NCBI GenBank assembly: GCA_014529385.2
Contig: CM043956.1
Location: forward strand, 90,286,721-90,350,720
Direction of reading: 5' to 3'
Length of the DNA: 64,000 bases
Source: Adiantum capillus-veneris
Taxonomy: Eukaryota; Streptophyta; Polypodiopsida; Polypodiales; Pteridaceae
In this document: piece after piece, positions 10,420 to 19,592 of the stretch
How the letters are laid out: every line of letters begins with the position of its first letter
How positions within the stretch are numbered: the first letter of the stretch is position 1
The notes under the pieces: model-generated
What the model saw: the letters and a program-made list of their open reading frames with translations, nothing else
Databases searched by the model: none
Told to the model about the DNA's origin: nothing
Made by a program: the position numbers and the translations under genes

Positions 10420-11102
10420 CTAGAGACCATGACCAATGGAACACTTTCTAGATTTCATAAGGAAGAGTTGGAAGAGGGTGCCTGAGTCAAAGCTATCATT
10501 TGTTTCTAAGGGCATCGCATCAGGTGTCTCCTCCGAGCCTTTGGCCTCCTCCATGCCTTTATACTTCTCTAGACCTTCAGCCTCCTCTACACATTTATCC
10601 CCTTTGGCGGACTCCGTGCGTTTAGCTACCTCCACACCTTTGGTCTCCTCAGCACCCGCAACCTCCTATATGCACTTTTAGCAACTTCCACCGTCCTCTT
10701 TTCATTCTTTGTCCTCCTTCTACCCGCCTTTTCCTCTGCAAATTTTGATGCCACGGCCAAAAAATCTACCACAGAGAGAACTTCAACTATCAACTCCTCA
10801 TCAGCTAGCATTTTCGTTGATCTTCTTGCCTTGGTCAATCTCCATATCAACAACTTTCTCAATCAAATCACTTCCCCATGTTGGTTCTACTGTGATCGCC
10901 TTTCCTCTTGAACCCTTTCTTGCACTTCGGCTTTCAACTGATCTTCTCCCAAGCTTGAGTCTACAGCAGGCCCAACCCCTTTTCCATACACTTTGTTGGC
11001 ATCAATGTCTTGCAGTATTTCCAACACAAACTTGTAAGGATATTCTTGGAACATGTGAGTGGCACCTGGCTTGTTGTGACTAGAGAGATTTTTTTGATCC
11101 AC
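10420..11102 (-). pseudogene. Low-complexity Glu/Lys/Ala-rich remnants, minus strand
   Basis: Three consecutive minus-strand frames (11102-10887, 10862-10626, 10635-10420) are rich in Glu, Lys, Ala and Val, with words such as EEAKGSEE. The first is less biased (GATHMFQEYPYKFVLEILQD). They may be pieces of one decayed gene on the same strand as 9820-10107. No domain is recognised. Confidence 0.2.
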
Positions 11103-12072
11103 TAGGGTGTTGTCATAATAATCAATATCTAATTCTCCTAAATGATTTTCTCATGTTAAACTGATCATTTAATATGGGGAAGTGCCAGGGGAGAAAAAGC
11201 TAGAATATTGGTTAAGCTAGCAGACTGGCCACAGTAGGGATCCAAAGGTGGGGCCATCTGCAAAAGAGCTATGTGAAACAATGGGCTCAAAAGACCCACC
11301 CTAAGGTTCAGCCATTAAGACTTCCAAAATGCTAAGGTTCCAAAATTCAAAGGTTGTGTCCAAAGGTCAAACATTAGGGGAATTGGATGCTTTGAGTGTG
11401 TCCCAAAAAGTCTTTGTCAAGCCCTACATAGGAGGGGGCGAGCCCAAGAAGTAGGGGATGAGAGAGAAACACCCACACATACTCACAAGCTTCATTTGTA
11501 CACAAGGGGAAAGAGGGACACATGCTAGCTCCCTAGGCCAGATGCCCACAAGGTATACTCAAATCCTATTGGATGGCCATGGAGGTGGACCAATGAGAAT
11601 TAGGCTAGAGTAAATATAGTTTATTTAATTTAAAAACACGTAATAAAAGAACCAATAAGAATTAAGCTCTCTAGAATACTATTGGACAATCTCCCAAGGG
11701 GACCAATGAGCATTCAGCAGCCCAATGGCTTGCCTGATTCCTATTGGCCAAGAGGCAAAGGGGTCCAATGAGAGTTTAGTTGCATTTATTAATTATCTAA
11801 AGCTCTCACAAAAGGGGGAAGGGGGACACATGTCAGAAGGCTATCACTTATGCTGCTTAAAATCTTTGGCCCTGTTATCACCAATCTGCGGGCAAGATTT
11901 GTCAAATACTTGCAGCTGAGTAAAGAAAAAAAGTCACCATGCAGTTTATATCAACTGAAGATTAAGAAATCCACCTGAAATAGCATCAGGGTCTTGAGTA
12001 GCAGGCACAAAGGATAGCCACAAGGAAGCCCGACCACTACTTAGCACCCTAAGTAGTTGTGTTGCGAACACA
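11103..12072. other. No gene seen; ATTGG/CCAAT inverted motifs
   Basis: No credible coding frame. Around 11565-11790 a loose repeat occurs three times, each with CTATTGG, 15-25 bases, then GACCAATGAG or close to it, so each copy can fold on itself. The rest is unique-looking, AT-rich DNA. Confidence 0.4.
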
Positions 12073-12088
12073 GGCAAAGAGGGGGGAA

Positions 12089-12500
12089 TGTTAGCTAGTC
12101 AGCTAACAAGAGCATGAGAAAGATGATCAAAAGGAATGCCACTCATTTTTAGAGCCAATTGAATGTATTAAATCCCACAAAGTCCAAAGCCGTTGTAATG
12201 TTATTGATTGTCAATGAGTTTAAAACGGTTGAGGGCCTCCAAGTTTGTAATCATATGCAGTTTCTAAGCCTTGTATTAAGCCAAATAGCTAGAAATGCAT
12301 TCTTTGAACCTTAGCTGAAGTATAAAAGCCAACCTTTGCAATGAAAAACCTAAGTTTTCGATAATGAAAGTAAGAGTTTCTAGCAGAAGCTCAACGTGAG
12401 TCTACTGTTTCTTTGAATCTTTGTGTCTCTCTCATACAGTGTTGCATTGCTATTCCGAGCATACTAACACGTTCGCAGGTGAAAGATTTTCCATTTAACA
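12089..12500 (+). repeat. Candidate Ty1/copia 3' LTR
   Basis: A purine tract (CAAAGAGGGGGGAA) at 12075-12088 directly precedes TGTTAGCT. The segment ends in TTAACA at 12500, giving TGTTA/TAACA termini. A TATA box (TATAAAAG) lies at 12321, followed by a U5-like pyrimidine-rich stretch. These are features of a plus-strand LTR of about 412 bp. No partner LTR and no target duplication were found (GGGAA before, TATGT after), so this would be the 3' end of a truncated element. Confidence 0.45.
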
Positions 12501-13039
12501 TATGTTTCTTGCGATGAAAGTATGAATTTAGTCATTTTGTCTACAAGCTGATTTTGCTCCCTATGCACCATACACGCACCAAAACTGGTTTTTGACCTTA
12601 GGAGTAGGTAGAGCACGTCTGGGGGAAGCTATAGAGTGCTTCAAAGTCTAAAACTGACTGATCTAGAATAGGTTGTTATCTTAGGTGCAATTTTTTCTGA
12701 GTGTCAGAAATGACATCTGAGTACACGGGAGGGTCAAGGATACTCTGCTCATGCTAGGCATAAAGTTTCATTGCATTCAGAGACTTATAGCTATACTAAA
12801 TCATCAGAACAAGCTTGCGGTAAGAAAAATAGCTTTTGATGTCTGACACACATTTGAAACTGAGATAGGTAGGAATGGCTTAAACTTAGGTTTTCCGAGA
12901 GATTGGCTATCTCTTGTAGCCTCCATACACTATTCGGGTCAGCTACGTCCCACGAATTGACAATTTTTATATATGTGGTTCTCGCTTTGATATGGTGAGG
13001 CTTGGCATCCAATTGACATTCTATTAACTTATCTACCAA
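12501..13039. other. No gene seen
   Basis: AT-rich DNA between the copia LTR and the ACCAAA array. The minus-strand frame at 12791-13039 has no recognisable feature. Confidence 0.35.
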
Positions 13040-13197
13040 AACAAGAAATTAGCAAAGAAGAACACAAGCAGTACCAAAACAGTATTAAAAGAGTACCACA
13101 ATAGAACCAAAACAGTACCAAATAGGTATCAAAATTGTACTAAAATAGTTCTATACATCACTAAATTGATACAACAAAGTACCAAAAACTCCCAATA
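13040..13197. repeat. ACCAAAA-rich array, left part
   Basis: The same repeat family and orientation as 14611-15480. The block with TTCTATACATCACTAAATTGATAC here matches TTCTAAATAGTAATAAATTGG near 14768. The foldback-like element at 13198-14610 separates the two parts. Confidence 0.7.
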
Positions 13198-14610
13198 CAT
13201 TAGAAAATTTCGGAGGTCATTTGGAGGGCCTTGTAAGAAATTGTATTTCTCTCTCTAGAAACTTTTTTTAAAATGCACTTGCACCTTGTGAGTACGTCCA
13301 AAAGGACAACCAGACACTCTAAAAAGTAGATTTATATTCCCAATCGTCCTTGAAAACGGTCACTTTTTTATTTAATGCGAGCGTCTTTTTCAGGAGGCAG
13401 GTGCGACGCATTCAATGCAGCTTACGTCATCACTGAAAGTTGAAAAGTCACAAACTGTAAAATAGTGATAGATTTTGAGGATTTTGAAACCACCAATGCA
13501 TCCGGAACGCCAAAATACCTTGAAAACGAATGTTTACTTGTCTCATTCCGACATCCGGAGAGGCAAAAAATATCAAAAAACCCCCAAAAATGGGCTTTTT
13601 ACTTAAGGCGCGCGAGGAGGCATTCTAAAATTTTTGAATGCCCCTCTGCGCGCCGTTAGTACAAAGCTCCTTTTAGTGATTTTTGGACACTTATCTTTCC
13701 AAAAAGCCCCTTTTTAGAGGTTTTTGGACATTTTCCTCTCAAAAAGCTCCCTAAAAAAAAGAAAAAAGGGCCTTTTTACTAACGGCGCGCGAGGAGGCAT
13801 TCCAAAATTTTGGAATGCCCCCTCGCGCGCCGTTAGTACAAAGCTCCTTTTAGTGATTTTTGGACACTTATTTTTCCAAAAAGCCCTTTTTTAGAGGTTT
13901 TTGGACATTTTCCTCTCAAAAAGCTCCCTAAAAAGAGGAAAAAAAGGGCTTTTTTACTAATGGCGCGCGATGAGGCATTCCAAAATTTTGGAATGCCCCC
14001 TCGTGCGCCGTTAGTACAAAGCTCCTTTTAGTGATTTTTGGACACTTATCTTTCCAAAAGCCTCTTTTTAGAGGTTGTTGGACATTTTCCTCTCAAAAAG
14101 CTCCCTAAAAAGAGGGAAAAAAAGCCTTGTTACTAACGGCGCGCGAAGAGGCATTCCAAAATTTTGGAATGCCCCCTCATGCCCCCTCGCGCACCGTTAG
14201 TAAAATGTTCTTTTAGGGGTGTTTGACATTTTTAGCCTCTTTGGATGTTTAAGCGAGGCAATTGGACATTCATTTCTAGGAGATATGTGCGTTCCGGACG
14301 CATTGACAGTATCAAAAGTTTCAAAATCTTCCACCACTTGATAGTTTTGTGACTTTTTGAGTTCTAGTGATGACGTATCCCGTATCAAATGCACCGCATC
14401 TACCTTCTGAAAAAGGTGCTCGCATTAAATAAAAGAGAGTGCTCGTCTTCAAGGACCACTAGATTATTAAATGAGGAGAGGGACACCTTTTATATTTTTG
14501 TTAATATCAATCTGTTTTTCTATGTAACGTATGCTCTTCTTTCATTGGAGGAGCTTATTTTCCTCTCTCTACCAAAAGGCCCTCCAAAAGACCTCCGAAA
14601 TCTCCTAATG
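13198..14610. mobile_element. Foldback-like element with long inverted arms and hairpin tandem core
   Basis: The left arm (13198 to about 13600) and right arm (about 14215 to 14610) are inverted copies. Shared blocks in order are CATTAG-A-ATTTCGGAGGTC, GGAGGGCC, TACGTCATCACT, AAAAGTCACAAA and GCxTCCGGAACGC. Short frames in the two arms encode matching peptides (ECLLVSFRHPERQKIS; ECPIASLKHPKRLKMS), which confirms the inversion. Between the arms lie four units of about 177 bp starting near 13607, 13784, 13962 and 14138. No transposase is present. This is the structure of foldback or long-TIR non-autonomous DNA transposons; the superfamily is not determined. Confidence 0.8.
13607..14205. repeat. 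Four ~177-bp tandem units, each with a GC-rich hairpin
   Basis: Each unit contains GGCGCGCGAGGAGGCATTCC followed after a short AAAATTTT turn by the near-perfect reverse complement ending in CGCGCGCC, then GTTAGTACAAAGCTCC. Units 1-3 are nearly complete. The fourth has a partly duplicated right stem (two CCCCTC blocks). Confidence 0.9.
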
Positions 14611-15480
14611 ACATACCCAAGCAGCACCAAAACATTACTAAATAGGCACTAAAAAGAGTATTAAAATAGTATCATAATAGTTCCAAAACAATACCAAAAG
14701 AAATCCAAAATAGTACCAAATAGGGACTAAAACAATATCAAAATAGGTCAAATTGTACTAAAACAGTTCTAAATAGTAATAAATTGGTACAAAGAAGAAC
14801 CAAAAACTTCCAAGACAAACCCAAACAATACCAAAATAATGCTAAATAGGTAACAATGCAGTACCAAAACAGTAACAACGTAGTACCAAATATGTAACAA
14901 AAATAGTACCAAAACATGTCAAATTATACCAAAAGAATTCTAAGTAGCACTATATTGGTACGACAAAGTATCCAAAACTCGCAAGAAATATGAAAAATAC
15001 CCAATGAGACCCAATAACTTATCACAAAAAGGTTCCAAACATGTACTAAAATAGTTCAAACTAGTACCAAATGAAGCATAGAAAACACCAAAAATACCAA
15101 AGATAGTACCAACATAGCACCCAAGACATATTTAGAGTACCCAATAAGACCCAAAAACTTGTAACAAAAAAGTACCAATACAGTATCAAAATACTTCCAA
15201 AGAGCACCAAATGAAGCAAAGAAGTACCAAAGGCAGCAACTACATAGGACCCAAGACATACCCAACAATACCCTATAGGACCAAAAAACTTGTAAATAGA
15301 AAGTACCAAAGCAATACCAAAATAGGTCAAAAGAGAACCAAATAAACAAAAAATAACCCAAAGTACCAAGGATTGTGCCAACATAGCACTCAAGACAAAA
15401 TGAACAGTACCCTATACGACTCAAAATCTAATAACAAAAGCGTACCAAACCAGTACCAAAATAGTCCAAGAGAGTACCGC
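14611..15480. repeat. ACCAAAA-rich array, right part
   Basis: Two sub-arrays. One of about 170 bp period contains TAAATTGGTAC (about 14780 and 14950). A second has a period of about 130-138 bp, with CAAGACATACCCAACA-like starts near 15123, 15252 and 15390. Frames over it are artefacts of the repeat. Confidence 0.75.
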
Positions 15481-16650
15481 ATGTCTTGGACTCTTTGGCA
15501 TTGATATTATTGCAAAGGGACGACACATCATGAGACTCAAATAGTGACAACCCAATTTATCAATTTTACCCCTTAAGTCAATTGCACCATTTGAATTGAT
15601 TTTTTCCTTTTTCTTCACTGGATCTTTGAAACAATGTCACACTTTCCTTTTGAGTGCCCAAACATGAGCCTTTTAAGACCAAAGCTCAGATAAATCTATG
15701 CTCTAACCATTGTTCAGAAAAAGTGTGTCTTAGGTGACAATTGTGTTGCTTGTAAGTCTAACTAGGGGTGATAACGAGGGTGCCCTCCCAAATGCATAGC
15801 ATCCTAAATCCGGACATCACTTACAACAAAAAGACACTAGCTCTAAATTGGTTATTCAACTATTGAAACAAAGGAATATTTCCTTGTAATATCCAAGAAA
15901 AATAGTGTAAACCGTTAAAAGGCGTAAAATTCTAAAATTTTCTCTTTGAAAAATCAAACGAGTGGATAATTCACAAGAAGTTTTGGACAAATTTTCACAA
16001 TAATTCGCACATTGTGACTTACCTCAACATCATGAGCTTTTGTGAGGGAGGCACCGCATACCTAGCTAGGTACGATTGGGGCAGGGGACCGCCGGCCCGG
16101 TGGGGGGGGCTGGGAATTGTACCTAGCTAGTTATGATGTTCCTCTTGAGTAGAAGATCATGATGTTATGCGTTGTATGAAAACAACTGACAAAGACATGA
16201 TGTTATGCGTTGTATGAAAACAACTGACAAAGACACCGTTTTCCTACATGATAAATCTTCTTGTGATTGTGCATAGTTAGGAAAGTGGTTTTTTTAACAC
16301 TATCTCATTTCTTCAATTGAGGGCATGAGCTATCAAGACATGTAGCAAACCAACACAATATTGAGTTGATGTTGAACATGGTTTACTCCCGAAGGCGACT
16401 CCATGTGATAGGGCCCTTTTGATTACCAACCAATTTTCATTTGATAACCCATGTAAGATAAAGATGAGAAATAAGCGTTACAGACACCATCATATAACCT
16501 TAGCAATTTCTAGTTATTATCCACTCCTTTAAACCATATTGCTTCTCAAAATTCACTCGCACAACAGATGCATAGTTGATGTTTATGATGTAGGGAAAGA
16601 ATAGCTAGTGTCGTTCCCTCTAATCACCATATGGCTACTCACTGAGGCTG
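15481..16650. other. No gene seen; short tandem and G-rich insert
   Basis: AT-rich and non-coding. It contains a G-rich segment at 16071-16118 between two ACCTAGCTAG copies and a perfect 38-bp tandem duplication at 16158-16233. Nothing else was recognised. Confidence 0.4.
16158..16233. repeat. 38-bp tandem duplication
   Basis: The unit beginning CATGATGTTATGCGTTGTAT occurs at 16158-16195 and 16196-16233 without differences. Confidence 0.93.
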
Positions 16651-17077
16651 GGAGCACCCTAATTTCAGGGAAAGAACTCTAGACGCCCTTTCTCGGTCGT
16701 CAAGGCCGTAGGTCGGAGGGTTGCATATCTCGGCAACAAGCGGAATGTCAAGGATCACACACAGTCTGCATGCCAATCGCTTGTCTCCAACTAAGCGCGC
16801 GGCTACTGTTGGGTCCAATTTATGGACCCCCGACCTTGACGACCGAGAAAGGTCCCTTATTAGGACCCTTGCAATCCTAACCCTAGATGACTCCCGGCTC
16901 CACCGGTTGCCCTTTGGTCACAAGAATGGCCCCTACACCATAAATCTCATAATCCTTGTCACTATCCTAAAGCTTTGCCGTGGAGCGTGTGAGCGGAGAG
17001 AGCGTGTGAGATGTCTTATTTGAGAATCCATGGTGTAGCTCGCTCGTGTCACCCGTACCTGCCCTTAACAAGGCAGG

Positions 17078-18629
17078 ATGTTCTTGCCATCATTCGCAGG
17101 TGCTCCCACTGTACTTCCTCATGCAAATGCATGCGATCCAGCGAACGTGCTTCCTCATCGTACTTCCCTCCTTCTCCCCAATGCTCCTTTCTACCAGTCA
17201 CCACATATAGGGAATGTAGGACCACAACCTTTTACATCTTCCTTAGACCCGCTTATTGGCAAAATTCTCTCGCCTAAACTGGTTGACAAACTTCTCCAAG
17301 CCATTGCAGCGCAACAGCAACTCATCGCCAGCTAATCACAAAATCAACATGGCCCTAGCTTAGTCTTACCAGCACCGAGCTCAGGTCGTGCAGCTTCAGG
17401 AGCTACCAGAGGAAGCTTATGTCCCCCCGCCCCCGATTTTCAACCAGACCATGTCCCAGAAACTACTCATGCAAGCGACTGTCAACCTCTAGAAGGTAGA
17501 CCTTCGATCATTTTACCCTCTACACAAGTCAGAAAGGGATCTGGAGAGTAGGGCGTTAGTAGGTTTTCTTGATGGGCCTTGCCCTCCGATTGACATTTTG
17601 AAGACCTGACTTAAGCACCAATGGGCCTCTAGAGGCATAGAGGTGGAGCCGGTACAGTGCCTGCCGCGTAATCACTTTCTTTTTGTGTTTAGAGAGCTTG
17701 TCATGGCTTTCCAAGCTTTGAGCTCAGGACAGTGCATCATAAGGAACTCCCCACTGTGCCTGTTCCGGTGGATCGAGTCATTTAACCCTGAAGAATCTGC
17801 AGCCAAAGGATGCCCTTTATGGGTGCAGTTCCCTAACTTACCTCTACACCTCTATCAACACTTGGGGCCTATAGTAGGTAAGCTAGGTAGGGTATTGGGG
17901 GGTAGACAGAGGCAATAATTTTACAACCCTGCTTGGCACCTACATGTGTTGGTAGGAATGAATATCTCTCACCCGGATAACCTCCCCTCCTCCATAGAAA
18001 TTAATATAGATGATGGAGAAGTCCTAAACTAGGCTATTGAATACAAGTATCTTCCAGATACTTGTTTCTTATGCGGTAAGAAGGGGCACTATGTGAGAGA
18101 GTGCCCCCTTAAACCTTCTCCTAAAGCGGCTCAAGCAACCAATCAACCCACTCAACCTATCCCCAAGGAACAGGAAGAAAGCTCTCCTTCTAATGGGAGA
18201 GGGAAAGGTCCTATCAAGCCCAACCATACTCAAGCTAAACCGGCTCACCCCAAGAAATAGGAACCTAAAGGCAAGTCCCTATAGCAAAACCATTTCTCCA
18301 TCTTGGCCCATATTCAGGAGTTTGTTGACTCTGATTCGGATGAATCAAGTGATTGTATTACCCCTACCCAATCTCAAGTAATCCCTCAATCAACGGACAT
18401 GGATGTCCAATCCTCTAGGCTAGAGGAGGAAGTCAATGCCTTGGACAATGAAGTCCTTCATGATCTCAACAAGGAGAATATCCCATTGAAAGATCAGCCT
18501 CCAGTACAGTTAACAACGGGTCCTTCCCTCATGGAGGTCCTTCAAGATAATAAACGGAATCATGCTAGTGTGGCCCAAACCCCACCTAGAAAATCAGGCA
18601 ACAAAAAAGACAAAAAGGTTCTTAAATGA
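17078..18629 (+). pseudogene. LINE-1 ORF1 (DUF4283-like, CCHC zinc knuckle)
   Basis: A broken frame encodes an RNA-binding ORF1 protein. The CPLWVQFPNLPLHLY block near 17810-17860 is typical of the DUF4283 region of plant LINE ORF1. A full CX2CX4HX4C knuckle (CFLCGKKGHYVREC) lies at 18063-18104. The last segment (18303-18629, acidic, MAHIQEFVDSDSDESSDC) ends in TGA at 18627-18629, which overlaps the ORF2 start ATG at 18626 (ATGA). Several in-frame stops upstream make it a pseudogene. Confidence 0.75.
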
Positions 18630-18653
18630 AGCTTCTCTCTTGGAATGTAAAGG

Positions 18654-18658
18654 GCCTC
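18654..18658 (+). repeat. Target site duplication GCCTC (left)
   Basis: GCCTC directly precedes the left LTR and recurs at 23638-23642 directly after the right LTR. Confidence 0.93.
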
Positions 18659-19580
18659 TATTGGGGGATCCATCGTTGCATAGCTCCAATGACCAACAAA
18701 ATTATCAATCCGGAGGGATGAGCTACCCGGCTAGGGCATGGAAACACTCACACAATTACTGAGCTAATCATGGAAACATGAATGGTTAACTCTACAAGGT
18801 GAGCTTCTTGGTCTATGGAGGAGGTAAGCCACAATGAAGGGCAATCTCTACATCCACTTCTCTTCACCTCTAATCAACCCAATCACACACACTAACGATT
18901 GCAAGATGCACACAACACTAATCCTATCATGCAACACACTAATCACAATCACACACACATAGATCCATCGAGCACCACACTTTAATTAAACTTACATTCA
19001 CACACAAGCAAAAGAGGGCAATCACACAAGATTAGAGAGGGATTAACCACTAATTAGTTATGACCTAGCTAATCAAATCATCATAAGCAATCATAACAAG
19101 CATGAGAGAGGTATAGTGAAAGAGAATTAAGCATTGATTAGTGTTAACCAAGTCACATGAGCAAGGAGAAGCTCAAGGACTCCATAGCCAGACACATCAA
19201 GAGCTCTCACCAAAGAGTGCTCTCAACAAATGCGCTTGAGAACCTAATTTCTTTTACACACTACCTTATATATCTAGGGTAAAAATATGCAATGTTCTAG
19301 TGCCCAAGGCCTTTAGAGCTCCACCACTTATTGAATCTGCTACCTAGGCACACTAACTGACCTGTTCTTTATAGCTTGGAGCTCCCATTGAGCCCGTAAC
19401 ACATTAAAATATTACAATGGCTTGAAATAAATTGGGAATCTACAATACGTGACCATTTTGGAAAAACGTGAAAAATGTGTAACTCCAATCTTTACTGCTT
19501 CTTCAAGTTGATCTTCGATGTGCATCCGTATGTTTTCGGTCTTTAGCAACTCCTGTTAACTGACGTTGACTCAGTTAACA
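18659..19580 (-). repeat. 3' LTR of LARD-like element
   Basis: 922 bp, the same length as the partner at 22716-23637. On the minus strand it starts with TGTTAACTGA, and TCAGTTAACA follows seven bases later, a perfect 10-bp inverted repeat. Confidence 0.93.
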
Positions 19581-19592
19581 TTCCCCCCTTCC
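19581..19592 (-). other. Polypurine tract (minus strand)
   Basis: Read on the minus strand, GGAAGGGGGGAA immediately precedes the LTR start TGTTAACTG. Confidence 0.85.

Noticed and set aside
13607-14205. CRISPR-like array (regular repeats)
   Set aside because: Units are 177 bp with hairpins and no unique spacers, inside inverted arms in plant DNA; this is a transposon core.
15056-15424. Hydrophobic minus-strand frames looking like membrane proteins
   Set aside because: Two overlapping frames give similar composition because the ACCAAAA repeat reads as Trp, Tyr, Phe and Leu; not a gene.
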